Source: Vibrio sp. VB16 (lineage in GTDB: Bacteria; Pseudomonadota; Gammaproteobacteria; Enterobacterales; Vibrionaceae). Taken from it: a stretch of 64,000 nt of DNA. Made by a program: the position numbers and the translations under genes. Below the pieces are notes generated by a model, which saw only the letters and a program-made list of their open reading frames with translations, did no database searches and was not told the DNA's origin. The stretch lies in assembly GCF_015594925.2 (NCBI RefSeq), contig NZ_CP087591.1:1240001-1304000 (forward strand), given 5' to 3'. This document shows, piece by piece, positions 33,679-42,873 of this stretch; the first letter of the stretch is position 1; each line of letters starts with the position of its first letter.

Positions 33679-34350
33679 TTAGGCGGAATAGTATGAATCT
33701 GGGATGGGTAGGTGACCTGTTTTTACTAAGATAACAGTTTCTTCTTCCACGTATGGGCAGTGACTACTCATATGTGGGCTACGGATCCATGTCCCTTTTG
33801 GATAGTGCCCATATTCGTCCCTAAATGTACCAGATAAAACCAAGATCTCTTCACCACCAAAATGTTTATGCGGTTGAAAATGCTCGCCTTTTGGCCACTT
33901 AACTAACGCAACATGTTCATGCTTAAATTCGTGCAGAGGCATTACCTGTAAACCACCTAACCCTGCTAACCAGTTTTGTTCTTTGGTTTTTATTCGGATC
34001 TGTTTTGAGTCGTTTTCATCAAATTGATTAAGCTTGACGAATAGTATGCAGCCACCTTTACTAAATGGTGCGTGAGCGCTATTCGGCGGGTTCCTTAAGT
34101 AAGTGCCAGCAGGAAAGTCACCACTCTCATCTGAGAAGGTGCCATCTAACACAAAAATTTCCTCCCCTACAGGATGAGGATGGGATTTAAATTTAGAATC
34201 CGCGTCATATTTTACAATGCTGGTGGTGTGTCCCGCTTCTTGTTCCTGTCGTTCAAATGGTTTGCGCCATACGCCGTTGGCCGGGCTTGCTAACCATTCC
34301 ATTTTCTCAGATTCAATGACCAGTCTCTGGTTGAAGTCCATATTCAACAT
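33679..34350 (-). CDS. Bicupin protein of the ChrR-like cupin family
   Basis: A 223-residue soluble protein with two cupin domains. The first (about 45-110) has SHPHPVGEEIFVLDGTFSDESGDFPAGTYLRNPPNSAH. The second (about 150-215) has QPHKHFGGEEILVLSGTFRDEYGHYPKGTWIRSPHMSSH. Each has the His-x-His and Glu metal ligands. This pattern is that of the cupin domain of anti-sigma factor ChrR, but the zinc-binding N-terminal ASD domain is missing, so it is probably an enzyme or metal-binding protein and not an anti-sigma factor. It is a single gene with its own terminator. Confidence 0.83.
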   Translation of the reverse strand: MLNMDFNQRLVIESEKMEWLASPANGVWRKPFERQEQEAGHTTSIVKYDADSKFKSHPHPVGEEIFVLDGTFSDESGDFPAGTYLRNPPNSAHAPFSKGGCILFVKLNQFDENDSKQIRIKTKEQNWLAGLGGLQVMPLHEFKHEHVALVKWPKGEHFQPHKHFGGEEILVLSGTFRDEYGHYPKGTWIRSPHMSSHCPYVEEETVILVKTGHLPIPDSYYSA

Positions 34351-34437
34351 TGGCTTTAGTCCTTTACTACTCTATTCGTTTGGTAAGCTTAGCTTATTAC
34401 GAGCGAAAAAAGCACTGTTATTGGAACGGAGTTTTTA

Positions 34438-34833
34438 TTAGAAGAGTGCAAAAATGGTATTAATCTGTTTTGTTAAAGCCAATGTAATCACCACCCAAAG
34501 GCAACCCATTGATGCTATGAAGAATAGAACTCGACGTGTTCTACTGGCTTTTTGGCTCATGGCTCCAAACCCGCAAGCAATATAAAGAACGACCATGGCA
34601 AGTTTGTAGCTGAGCCACGGAGCTGAAGCGGTGAAAGGGATGAACTTAGTGATAGAAACAAGGGCGATACCACTAGAAAATAGTAGAGTGTCAATAACGT
34701 GCGGTAGATGTTTCAGCCATCGTGGCTGAGTTTTTATTTCTGATGCTGCGTAGTAACGAAGAAATCGAAAGACAAATAATGAAATACTGATGGTGACAGT
34801 GACAATGTGAAAGGTTTTCACTTCTAGATACAT
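34438..34833 (-). CDS. SirB2-family membrane protein
   Basis: A 131-residue inner-membrane protein with four hydrophobic segments, starting VKTFHIVTVTISISLFVFRFLRYYAAS and continuing LKHLPHVIDTLLFSSGIALVS. The pairs of His residues near the membrane edges (H9, H44) are typical of SirB. SirB2 is a conserved protein of unclear function. It lies between the cupin gene and norB with terminators on both sides and is probably monocistronic. Confidence 0.85.
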   Translation of the reverse strand: MYLEVKTFHIVTVTISISLFVFRFLRYYAASEIKTQPRWLKHLPHVIDTLLFSSGIALVSITKFIPFTASAPWLSYKLAMVVLYIACGFGAMSQKASRTRRVLFFIASMGCLWVVITLALTKQINTIFALF

Positions 34834-34867
34834 GGTTTTTACCTAGGGCTAGGATGGATAAAGAAAT

Positions 34868-34895
34868 AAAAAGAGCGGAATAACCCGCTCTTTTT
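34868..34895. terminator. Bidirectional Rho-independent terminator after norB
   Basis: AAAAAGAGCGG / CCGCTCTTTTT (stem 8 bp or longer with a 6-nt loop) provides T-runs on either strand, 11 bp past the norB stop. Confidence 0.9.
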
Positions 34896-34906
34896 ATATG
34901 CTGTTG

Positions 34907-37183
34907 TTAATTTGAAGCGGTTTGCGTAATGAGCTTTGATTTACGGTTACTGATCGCAGCGAATATAAGTTTCGTCATGAAGATGCCGATGAATATTCCT
35001 CCAATACCGAACAGAATATCGCCTGGCATACGTAACCAAACTAGCATTTCGACCAGTTCGCTATGAATCACGGCTGGAGAACGTGCGTACCAATATCCAT
35101 GTTCGATGACCGCGAAGAACTGTACGATCCCGACTGGGAACAATGACATAAAGACCATTCCGGCAAGGCCAAAGTTAAGTGTCCAGAAAGACCATTTAAG
35201 CCATTTGTCGTCCCACGCTTTGGTATCGCCTGTTAGCCCGCGTACGCAAGTCAACATCAAACCAATACCCAACATTCCGTACACACCCATAAAGGCACCA
35301 TGTGCGTGTGTTGCTGTGGTGTTCAAACCTTGTATAAAGTAGAGCGCGATAGGTGGATTGATTAAGAACCCAAGTATGCCAGCACCGACTAAATTCCAAA
35401 ATGCAGTCGCAACAAAGAACATGATTGCCCACTTGTAACGAGCCATCCAAGGCGTCGACTTTCTAAATCGATAGGTTTCTACTGCTTCGAAACCAATAAG
35501 CGCGAGTGGAACCACTTCTAATGCAGAGAATACGGAGCCCCAAGCAATGACGGATGTCGGCGTTCCGGTAAAGTACAAGTGATGTAACGTACCAATCAAG
35601 CCACCTGTTAAGAATACCACTGTCGCGAATAATACAGCGCTGTTAGCCGATTGCGCACGAATAAGGCCTAAGCGAACAAATACAAGCGCGATAACTGACG
35701 TAGCGAAAGTCTCAAAGAAACCTTCTACCCATAGATGTACAACCCACCAGCGCCAGTATTCAGCAATAGCTAAGTTTGTGTGCTTACCTTGGAACAGACC
35801 AGCACCGTAGAACAATCCAATCGCGACACATGAAGCATATAAAACCCAGATGACAGGCTTCATCTCACCATCTTTGAATAATGCAGGACGAATCGCTGCG
35901 GTAACCAGTCCTAACCAAATCAATAAGCCTACAAGCAATAGGATCTGCCAGATACGTCCAAGGTCGATATATTCTTGACCCTGATGCCCTATCCAATAGC
36001 TTAAATCGAGATCAAAGTACTGTTGAACTGCCATCCATTCGCCGGCCATAGAGCCGAGAACCACGATGAGAAGTGCTACCCAAAGTACGTTGACACCGAT
36101 ACGTTGGTATTTTGGTTCGTAGCCTGAAAGTGCTGGGGCAATGTAAAGACCCGTACCTAACCACGCTGTTGCTATCCAGAATACGGCTAATTGGGTGTGC
36201 CATGTACGAGTAACAGAGTAAGGCAGAATCTCTGATAGAGGGAATCCGTAGAAGTCTTGTCCTTCAACCGCATAGTGGGCGGTAATACTACCCAATAAAA
36301 TTTGAAGCAAAAACAGACCAACGGCGGTGACAAAATATTTAGCCAGCGCTTTTTGAGATTTGGTTGGTTTTACTCCGAACAGAGGATCGGTTTCAGGCAA
36401 CTTAGGCAGTGGATGCTCTTTTAAAGTGGCGTGATACCAAGCCAGAGCACCAACACCTGCGATAAGGACAACAAAACTCAGCACCGACCAAACGATATTG
36501 TCTGATGTCGGTGTGTTACCAATAACAGGATCAAAAGGCCAATTATTCGTGTAGGTGTAGCTCTCATCAGGTCGCTCTGTTACCGCTGCCCAAGCACCCC
36601 AGAAAAAGAACGCAGAGAGTTTTTCACGATTCTCAGCAGAAGCGATCGTCGCTTCTTTCATCGCGTAGTCTTCACGAACGTGTTGAAAATCGGGATTATC
36701 CCCAAAAACATTCGAGTAATAGGTTTGCAGCGTCTTAACTGCTTCGCCTCGAGTTTGTGAGATGGTAATGACGTCTGTCTCAGCGTTGTAGCTGTTAGGG
36801 CGTATATCATCGCGCAATCTACTTTCAAGCTCGGCTTTCTGAAAATTGTCTAATTGTGCAAAAGGTTTAGAAAACTGAGCTTGAGCGGTGAGATCTAACC
36901 ACTCTTCTGACTCACGGTGTAGCCAATCTGCTGTCCAATCTGGTGCAATGTAAGAACCGTGTCCCCAAATGGAACCGAGTTGATGTCCACCCATGGTACG
37001 CCAAACAAGTTGACCTTCCTGAATGTCTGTTTTGGTAAAAATCACTTCCCCGGTACGGCTTACTACTGAAGTAGGGATAGGGGGTGCTTCACGATAAATC
37101 TGGCTGCCCAAACTCAATAATATAGTGAACGAGGTTAAGCACACTATAATAAGAGCGATGATGGACAATTTTTGTTTTGTCAT
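34907..37183 (-). CDS. norB: Quinol-dependent nitric oxide reductase NorB (qNOR)
   Basis: This inner-membrane haem-copper oxidase relative reduces 2 NO to N2O with quinol electrons. It has 758 residues, the length of single-subunit qNOR. An N-terminal periplasmic extension (residues about 30-230, beginning after a first TM at 8-28, with GQLVWRTMGGHQLGSIWGHGSYIAPDW) is followed by about 12 TM segments. Haem and non-haem iron ligands lie in HTQLAVFWIATAWLG, WWVVHLWVEGFFE, TLHHLYFTG and THAHGAFMGVYG. Transcription is probably from a sigma-54 promoter at 37223-37238 activated by NorR, which binds three sites at 37283-37336. Confidence 0.95.
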   Translation of the reverse strand: MTKQKLSIIALIIVCLTSFTILLSLGSQIYREAPPIPTSVVSRTGEVIFTKTDIQEGQLVWRTMGGHQLGSIWGHGSYIAPDWTADWLHRESEEWLDLTAQAQFSKPFAQLDNFQKAELESRLRDDIRPNSYNAETDVITISQTRGEAVKTLQTYYSNVFGDNPDFQHVREDYAMKEATIASAENREKLSAFFFWGAWAAVTERPDESYTYTNNWPFDPVIGNTPTSDNIVWSVLSFVVLIAGVGALAWYHATLKEHPLPKLPETDPLFGVKPTKSQKALAKYFVTAVGLFLLQILLGSITAHYAVEGQDFYGFPLSEILPYSVTRTWHTQLAVFWIATAWLGTGLYIAPALSGYEPKYQRIGVNVLWVALLIVVLGSMAGEWMAVQQYFDLDLSYWIGHQGQEYIDLGRIWQILLLVGLLIWLGLVTAAIRPALFKDGEMKPVIWVLYASCVAIGLFYGAGLFQGKHTNLAIAEYWRWWVVHLWVEGFFETFATSVIALVFVRLGLIRAQSANSAVLFATVVFLTGGLIGTLHHLYFTGTPTSVIAWGSVFSALEVVPLALIGFEAVETYRFRKSTPWMARYKWAIMFFVATAFWNLVGAGILGFLINPPIALYFIQGLNTTATHAHGAFMGVYGMLGIGLMLTCVRGLTGDTKAWDDKWLKWSFWTLNFGLAGMVFMSLFPVGIVQFFAVIEHGYWYARSPAVIHSELVEMLVWLRMPGDILFGIGGIFIGIFMTKLIFAAISNRKSKLITQTASN

Positions 37184-37222
37184 CTTCTGTTCCTTTGTTG
37201 TTGTCTATTTCGCCTTCTCTAT

Positions 37223-37238
37223 TACAACAATCGTGCCA
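37223..37238 (-). promoter_or_regulatory. Sigma-54 promoter of norB
   Basis: On the minus strand TGGCAC-GATTG-TTGTA gives the -24 GG and, 10 nt on, a -12 GT in place of the usual GC. It lies 40 bp upstream of the norB start and about 45 bp downstream of the nearest NorR site, as expected for enhancer control. Confidence 0.65.
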
Positions 37239-37282
37239 GATTTTATCTAATTGATTTATATAGGTTTGTACGTTTTTTATTA

Positions 37283-37336
37283 GTCTAAATGACAAAGATT
37301 AAAGTTGTCTAAATGACTGTTAATTGTCATTTAGAC
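37283..37336. promoter_or_regulatory. norB: Three NorR enhancer sites upstream of norB
   Basis: GTCTAAATGAC occurs at 37283-37293 and 37307-37317, and its complement GTCATTTAGAC at 37326-37336. All fit the GT-N7-AC NorR consensus. Three sites upstream of a sigma-54 promoter is the arrangement known for E. coli norV. They lie between norB and norR. Confidence 0.8.
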
Positions 37337-37352
37337 AGTTATTAAAGACTAT

Positions 37353-38945
37353 TTACTTCATGTTGAGACGTTTCATCAATCTATGCAGGTTCCCTGAGTC
37401 TACTTTTAATAGACGAGCGGCGGCAGCCCAATTGTTTCCTGCTTCTCTATAGGCTTGATTAATCAGGTTTACCTGGAACTCATCGGTTGCATTTTTCAAA
37501 TCGATGACGGTTAATGGAATGCTGATAGCGTTCCCTGACGTGGGTGCATTCGTCATGCTGCTGTCTGACACCAGGCCATCTTGCTCTTCAAGATTAAAAT
37601 GTTTTGGTAGCAATACGATCACGTCTGATCTCGATTCTGATCTCGCGAGCACTGCCGCGCGATTTATGGCGTGCTCTAGCTCGCGCACATTACCTTGCCA
37701 GCTGTGATTTTGAAGCAACATACTTGATTGAGGATCTATCTTGATATTTGTCACCCCCAATTTGTGTTGGCAACGCTCTGCAAAAAAGCCATAAAGAAGC
37801 GTGATATCTTTTCCACGTTCGCGCAAAGGAGGGACAAAGATAGGGAACACACTCAAGCGATGATATAGGTCGGAACGAAAACGCCCCGCTTTGACCTCTT
37901 CATGCATAACGCGATTGGTTGCTGCCACAATACGGGCATTTACCTTAATATTACTGTCGTCGCCCACGCGCTGAATATCACCATACTGGAGCGCTCTTAG
38001 TAGCTTAGCTTGTAGGGCCAATGAGAGTTCGCCAATCTCATCAAGAAACAGTGTGCCATTGTCGGCCAGCTCAAATTTACCTTTTCGATTACTAATCGCG
38101 CCCGTAAATGCCCCTTTCACGTGACCAAAAAGCTCACTCTCTGCAACTGATTCTGGCAGTGCTGCGCAGTTTAAGTAGACGAGATTATTTTTGACTCTGT
38201 CCGAATTCGCATGGATAGCCGCGGCGACCAGTTCCTTACCGACACCGGTTTCACCCATTATAAGTACCGACAAATCGGTATTTGCCACGGCAGAAATGTG
38301 TGATTTTAGTTCCTGCATTACCTCTGAATTACCGATTATCTCGCTCGGTACGATGCTTTTGCTACTTGTTGCGCGAGAAGACGTTTCAACGCCGACCTGA
38401 CTCTCTAATTGTTCCATTAAGAGTGCCGTATTCAAACTCGTGGCTGCTAATGCGCTTATGACCCGTAAATCCTGATTTCGAAATTCGTCAAACTGCGCCG
38501 GATCGAAGGCATCAATGGTTATGGCTCCAATCAATCTGTCATTGATAAGAAGTGGTAATCCGATGCATGAGTGTACCCTTAGGTCATGTTCATGCTCTGG
38601 TATTAATCCGTCATACGGATCTGGTAGGTCACTGTCTGGAGGGAAGCGCACCACGTCACCCGCTCGCGCGATCGCCTCTAATCTTGGATGTTGTTGTATA
38701 TCAAATCGTCGCCCAAGTACGTCGTCGTAAAGGCCATTAATTGCCAGTGGAATAAACTGTTGATCTTGGAAGTAGAGTAGGGCAGATGCGTCGCATCTCA
38801 ACACTTCTCTAATCGAGGAGAGCAAGCGATCAAATCGGTCCTGATCTGAAATTCCAGAGGTTAGATCTAAGGCAATTTTCACCCATTCTTTATTAAGGTT
38901 GCTCACGGTTTGACTCGCTATATTGAGTTGCTGTTGTTTTGACAA
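37353..38945 (-). CDS. norR: Nitric oxide-responsive sigma-54 activator NorR
   Basis: A 530-residue enhancer-binding protein. The N-terminal GAF domain (about 1-175) binds NO through a mononuclear iron. The AAA+ domain (about 205-430) has Walker A GETGVGKE, the sigma-54 contact loop GAFTGA (in HVKGAFTGAISNRKG), and Walker B TLFLDEIGEL. A C-terminal Fis-type helix-turn-helix reads NNWAAAARLLKVDSGNLHRLMKRL. It lies upstream of norB on the same strand, with NorR sites on both sides (37283-37336 and 38953-38988). Confidence 0.95.
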   Translation of the reverse strand: MSKQQQLNIASQTVSNLNKEWVKIALDLTSGISDQDRFDRLLSSIREVLRCDASALLYFQDQQFIPLAINGLYDDVLGRRFDIQQHPRLEAIARAGDVVRFPPDSDLPDPYDGLIPEHEHDLRVHSCIGLPLLINDRLIGAITIDAFDPAQFDEFRNQDLRVISALAATSLNTALLMEQLESQVGVETSSRATSSKSIVPSEIIGNSEVMQELKSHISAVANTDLSVLIMGETGVGKELVAAAIHANSDRVKNNLVYLNCAALPESVAESELFGHVKGAFTGAISNRKGKFELADNGTLFLDEIGELSLALQAKLLRALQYGDIQRVGDDSNIKVNARIVAATNRVMHEEVKAGRFRSDLYHRLSVFPIFVPPLRERGKDITLLYGFFAERCQHKLGVTNIKIDPQSSMLLQNHSWQGNVRELEHAINRAAVLARSESRSDVIVLLPKHFNLEEQDGLVSDSSMTNAPTSGNAISIPLTVIDLKNATDEFQVNLINQAYREAGNNWAAAARLLKVDSGNLHRLMKRLNMK

Positions 38946-38952
38946 TTATAGT

Positions 38953-38988
38953 GTCTTTAGGACATAAGTAAAGAACTGTCATAATAAC
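38953..38988. promoter_or_regulatory. NorR-like sites upstream of fpr
   Basis: GTCTTTAGGAC (38953-38963) and GTCATAATAAC (38978-38988) both fit GT-N7-AC. They sit 55-90 bp upstream of a sigma-54 promoter and directly upstream of norR itself. Confidence 0.6.
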
Positions 38989-39040
38989 AATTACAGGAGA
39001 TAAAAAATAAAAATACTTTATAAAACAATACAGTAAACAG

Positions 39041-39058
39041 TTGGCACGACTACTGCAA
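39041..39058 (+). promoter_or_regulatory. Sigma-54 promoter of fpr-yeaR
   Basis: TTGGCACGACTACTGCAA carries the -24 GG and -12 GC separated by exactly 10 nt, a good sigma-54 promoter. It points right, about 90 bp before the fpr start. Together with the NorR-like sites it places fpr and the following gene in the NO response. Confidence 0.75.
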
Positions 39059-39144
39059 ATGAGAATGGTAATTAATTAGATAATACAAATAGTTTCTATT
39101 AGAATGAAGTGAACATAAACAACAGATCAATAAGTGAGGTAGTA

Positions 39145-39915
39145 ATGAATACGGTTCCTCAACAGATGACTATTGGTACGGTTGTCGCTCGCAAAGATTG
39201 GACGGCAACCTTGTTTTCGCTTTGTATCAAATCTGAAGGGCTCAATTATACGGCGGGTCAGTTTGCCAAGCTAGGGTTAGTCGATGGGTCGGGTGAGTTG
39301 ATTAGAAGGGCTTATTCAATCGTCACGCATCCGGAGCAGTATAAGCGGGATAATACGTTAGAATTTCTCATCATCACTGATGAAAAAGGACGGCTTTCTC
39401 CACTGCTAAACCAGCTGCAAGTCGGTGACAGTATATACGTAGGGAATAAGGCGGCAGGGTTTATGACGCTTGATGAGGTCCCCACTCCCACAACCGAGTT
39501 ATGGTTAATGGCGACAGGAAGTGCTTCGGGCCCCTTTATTTCGATGCTTGGTGATGAGCAGATAGAGAATAGATTTCAGAGAATTGTTTTGGTTCATGCG
39601 GTGCGAAATAGAGAAGAGTTAACGTATACAGACGAGATTCGTTTGTTATTGGAAAAAAATCAGGAGATCCGTTATGTCCCAGTTATTTCAAGAGAACATG
39701 TGTCCGGAGTTTTGTCAGGACGAATTCCAGATCTGCTACTTAGCGGAGAGCTGCAAGCCGCTGCTGAAACATCGTTCCACGTCGACAAGAGTTTCGTCTA
39801 TTTATGCGGTAATCCAGAGATGGTTAAAGATACAAGCCAAACGCTAATTACGTTGGGCTTAACAAAACACCTAAGAAAGACGCCCGGTAATTTTGGTTCC
39901 GAAAATTATTGGTAA
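39145..39915 (+). CDS. fpr: Ferredoxin/flavodoxin-NADP reductase (Fpr family)
   Basis: An FAD-dependent reductase passing electrons between NADPH and flavodoxin or ferredoxin, about 256 residues. I start it at the ATG at 39145 because GTGAGGT lies just upstream; an in-frame ATG at 39109 gives an odd leader. The FAD motif RAYSIVT (about residues 53-59), LEFLIITDEKGRLSPLL, the NADP-binding MATGSASGPFISML, and the C-terminal YLCGNPEMVKDT with terminal NFGSENYW are as in Fpr. It is followed 37 bp later by a YeaR-like gene. The upstream sigma-54 and NorR sites suggest NO induction, perhaps for repair of Fe-S clusters or for NO detoxification. Confidence 0.9.
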   Translation: MNTVPQQMTIGTVVARKDWTATLFSLCIKSEGLNYTAGQFAKLGLVDGSGELIRRAYSIVTHPEQYKRDNTLEFLIITDEKGRLSPLLNQLQVGDSIYVGNKAAGFMTLDEVPTPTTELWLMATGSASGPFISMLGDEQIENRFQRIVLVHAVRNREELTYTDEIRLLLEKNQEIRYVPVISREHVSGVLSGRIPDLLLSGELQAAAETSFHVDKSFVYLCGNPEMVKDTSQTLITLGLTKHLRKTPGNFGSENYW

Positions 39916-39952
39916 TGACATAAATTAATTAACTAAGTGAGAGGAAATTCTT

Positions 39953-40288
39953 ATGAGCCATCAACGAATCCCAGCGAATTGGACAATCCAACGTTCGACG
40001 CCATTTTTTACTCGACAAAATGTACCAGAGGCGCTTCTAACTCATCACAATACTGCAGAAGGTGTGTTTGGTCAGTTATGCGTAATGGAAGGTGTTGTTA
40101 CCTATTATGGTTTTGCCGATTCTGAAGCGAATACCCCAGAGGTACAGGTTGTGATTGAAGCTGGACAGTTTGCGACGAGCCCACCTGAATATTGGCATCG
40201 AATCGAACTGAGTGAAGACGCGCAGTTTAATATCAATTTTTGGTCGGATAAAGACAAAAGTGGTCAGAAAATGTTCAACAGCAAATAG
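39953..40288 (+). CDS. yeaR: YeaR-like DUF1971 protein
   Basis: A 111-residue cupin-like protein matching E. coli YeaR in layout: RSTPFFTRQNVPEALL, LCVMEGVVTYYGFAD, VVIEAGQFATSPPEYWHRIEL and FNINFW. E. coli yeaR is induced by nitrate and NO through NarL and NsrR. Related DUF1971 domains are fused to TehB. Here it follows fpr within an apparently NorR-controlled unit, which supports a role in nitrosative stress. The exact activity is unknown. The 99-bp gap to the next gene shows no clear terminator. Confidence 0.87.
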   Translation: MSHQRIPANWTIQRSTPFFTRQNVPEALLTHHNTAEGVFGQLCVMEGVVTYYGFADSEANTPEVQVVIEAGQFATSPPEYWHRIELSEDAQFNINFWSDKDKSGQKMFNSK

Positions 40289-40387
40289 AAAATAAAAAAC
40301 TGAGAAATCGCTTTACTTAAAGTTTACTTTAACTATTACCCTATCCCAAGACAATGAAATACTGGACGTTAAAGCAAGGGAAAAGCG

Positions 40388-41581
40388 ATGAGAAAAAGAG
40401 TGTTACCTTATTTATCTGGGCGGCTATTTGATGGCATCTCTTCTGGCATGTTTATGATGGCGCTACCTTGGGTCATGTTAAACGAATCAGGAATGGGCAC
40501 ATTTGTCGCGATACTGGCTTTGGTATGCACGGGTGCATCGTTTGTATCAACGCTTTTTATGGCAACATTGATCGATCGATTCTCGCGTAAAAAGCTATTG
40601 GTTTTAATGCAAGTGGTTCAGGCGAGTACGGCGTTATGCGTGCTGTTAGCCTATTGGTATGGAGTGGAGTCCATCTGGTTGCTTGCATTTGCTCAGCTCG
40701 TTTTTTGGTTAAGTGGTGATATGGCGTGGAGTACGAATAACGCATTCGTCCACGAGAATTTTAATCCAAACGAATACGCGAAAATATCCAGCTATGACGA
40801 AGTGGTTATGCAGACGAGCGTGTTGGGTGCTGGTGCTTTAGGCATCATTGTATTAGAGATGTGGTCTATGGTTGAGTTTGCATTTTTGGCAACGTTGGCC
40901 TCATCAATTGCTGCAATGAGTTATCTGATCACGCCTTATCGACGTCAGTTATCAACGCGAATTAAAGAATCCTATCTTTCTCAATTGGTAGAAAGTAAAA
41001 GTATTTTCAGTAAAGATACTGCTTTCTACGCATTTATCGCGTTATCGTGTCTCTCGTATCCTGTGCTCACCTTTTTGGTCAAATTGGTGCCCATTTACTT
41101 CTCTGAGCAAGGTGTTGAGGGCAGTTGGTTTGCGACATGGAAAATGAGCTACGGAGTAGGAGCGTTAATTTGTGGTCTGGTCGTAGCTAAGCTTCTCACG
41201 CGCTTTAATCCTGATAAATCAATGCTGTTTTCTATATTCATTATGTCGATACTGTTGCTGGGAATAGGTGTGTTTTTGTCACCTATCGTCATGGTTACAT
41301 TGACCGTTATTATTGGTTTCTTTAATGCGTTTAACCGTATATCTAGAATCAATAAGCTGCATCATATGGTGGCGGTTTCTGAGCGAGGAAGAGTTGACGG
41401 AGGGTTGAAGCTGTTCTCAACGCTGTCTCAAAGTTTGAGCTATTTACTTATTGCCTGGTTAACAGCAAACCAATTGACGTCATATGGTTTTATGATTATT
41501 GCTGGGGTGATGATGAGTGCGGCAATGATGATGTGGCTGCTTATACAAAAAAGAGAGAATGGAGTGATGGTGTTATCTTAA
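40388..41581 (+). CDS. MFS transporter
   Basis: A 397-residue major facilitator protein with about 12 TM segments and typical loop motifs: LSGRLFDGISSGMFMMALPWVML, LIDRFSRKKLLVLMQVVQ between TM2 and TM3 (the conserved DRxxRKK loop) and FNPDKSMLFSIFIMSILLL between TM8 and TM9. The substrate cannot be told. It is convergent with the aminotransferase gene, only 24 bp away. Confidence 0.87.
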   Translation: MRKRVLPYLSGRLFDGISSGMFMMALPWVMLNESGMGTFVAILALVCTGASFVSTLFMATLIDRFSRKKLLVLMQVVQASTALCVLLAYWYGVESIWLLAFAQLVFWLSGDMAWSTNNAFVHENFNPNEYAKISSYDEVVMQTSVLGAGALGIIVLEMWSMVEFAFLATLASSIAAMSYLITPYRRQLSTRIKESYLSQLVESKSIFSKDTAFYAFIALSCLSYPVLTFLVKLVPIYFSEQGVEGSWFATWKMSYGVGALICGLVVAKLLTRFNPDKSMLFSIFIMSILLLGIGVFLSPIVMVTLTVIIGFFNAFNRISRINKLHHMVAVSERGRVDGGLKLFSTLSQSLSYLLIAWLTANQLTSYGFMIIAGVMMSAAMMMWLLIQKRENGVMVLS

Positions 41582-41605
41582 TCATCACTCCTATCAAGTA
41601 TGCGG

Positions 41606-42760
41606 CTAGCTTAGAAACGCTTTTAATACGTCGGTTAAGCAGTCAACCGCTTTTTCTAAATCGTCTATTGTAGAGTTGGTAAAGTTTAGTCGTAGTGCCG
41701 GTTCTGCCTTGTCTGAACTAGGATAAAATACCGGGCTAGGGACAACAGCCACCCCTTTCGATAGCAACACTTTAGCAAGTTCAAATGTGTCGCATTCCGG
41801 TAGGGTTAACCACACAAACATGCCTCCATCAACCGGTTTAAGTTCACAGCTTTTTGGTAACTTACTTTGTAATTCAGAGAAAAGCTTTTGGTATCTCTGC
41901 TTGTAAACGGAACGAATATTATCAATGTGCAGGTCAAAATCAGCGTGTTCAAGTAAGCCTAGCAAAAGCGCTTGCATGGGAACACTTGAATGCAAATCTG
42001 CTCCTTGTTTCACCTTTATCATAGGTTCTAAGTAGCTTACTTTACCAGTGACGGCGCCGAGCCTTAGGCCCGGTGAGGCGATTTTGGAGAATGATCGCAA
42101 CACAATCGAGTGATCTGGACAAAAGTTCGATACGAGTTCGATAGGTTCACCGCTGAATCTTAGCTCACGATAAGGTGCATCTTCAATTAGGGCTACATTA
42201 TATTGAATACACAATTTAGCGACTTTTTGGCGCGTTTCTAAAGACCAACATACGCCTGTTGGGTTATGAAAATCTGGAACAGCATAAAACATTTTCGGTG
42301 CCTGCTCTGCAAAGCACTGTTCGAGCTGCTCCAAATCAGGACCAAACTCGGTTTGTGAAATCGTCACCATGTTGGCTTGTACTAGGCCGAATACTTGCAT
42401 GGCACCTAGATAGCTTGGTGCTTCCATCACAACAGTATCACCCGGGTTTACATAGGCTCTTGCAATAAGATCTAAGCCTTGTTGTGAGCCGGTACACATC
42501 ATGACTGTATGGCTTTCAGGAAGCTGGAATCGCTCAGTAAGGTGGGTCAATAATGGGCCATAACCTGCAGTGCTCCCGTATTGAAAAATCTCGGGCATGT
42601 CGGAAAGTGATTCTAATGTTGGTCTCATCAGCTCAATGGGAAAGGTTTTTTCATCCGGTAATCCCCCCGCTAATGAAATCACATTTTTGTCGCTCGCGGC
42701 ACTTAATATTTCTCGGATGTAAGAAGATTGAATCTGTTGTAGTGATTGAGCGATTTCCAT
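41606..42760 (-). CDS. PLP-dependent aminotransferase (fold type I, 2-aminoadipate aminotransferase-like)
   Basis: A 384-residue aminotransferase. Recognisable elements are the N-terminal ISLAGGLPDEKTFP, TGSQQGLDLIARAYVNPGDTVVMEAPSYLGAM, YAVPDFHNPTGVCW, LIEDAPYRELRF, and SFSKIASPGLRLG with the PLP lysine (about K230). This layout is the class I/II subgroup that includes 2-aminoadipate and kynurenine-type aminotransferases and the C-terminal part of MocR regulators; no HTH is attached here. It is divergent from the AraC-type regulator, a likely controller. Confidence 0.88.
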   Translation of the reverse strand: MEIAQSLQQIQSSYIREILSAASDKNVISLAGGLPDEKTFPIELMRPTLESLSDMPEIFQYGSTAGYGPLLTHLTERFQLPESHTVMMCTGSQQGLDLIARAYVNPGDTVVMEAPSYLGAMQVFGLVQANMVTISQTEFGPDLEQLEQCFAEQAPKMFYAVPDFHNPTGVCWSLETRQKVAKLCIQYNVALIEDAPYRELRFSGEPIELVSNFCPDHSIVLRSFSKIASPGLRLGAVTGKVSYLEPMIKVKQGADLHSSVPMQALLLGLLEHADFDLHIDNIRSVYKQRYQKLFSELQSKLPKSCELKPVDGGMFVWLTLPECDTFELAKVLLSKGVAVVPSPVFYPSSDKAEPALRLNFTNSTIDDLEKAVDCLTDVLKAFLS

Positions 42761-42873
42761 TTGTATACCTGTTCGAATTGTCCAATGTCTATAGATAGAG
42801 CATACAGGGTGTTGTTTTATTTATCGTGTCCATTTATGCTTATCAATATGTCCATTTATGCTATTTTTAGATT

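Noticed and set aside
33679..34350. Anti-sigma factor ChrR
   Set aside because: The zinc-binding anti-sigma domain is absent and there is no adjacent ECF sigma gene; only the cupin part is present, twice.
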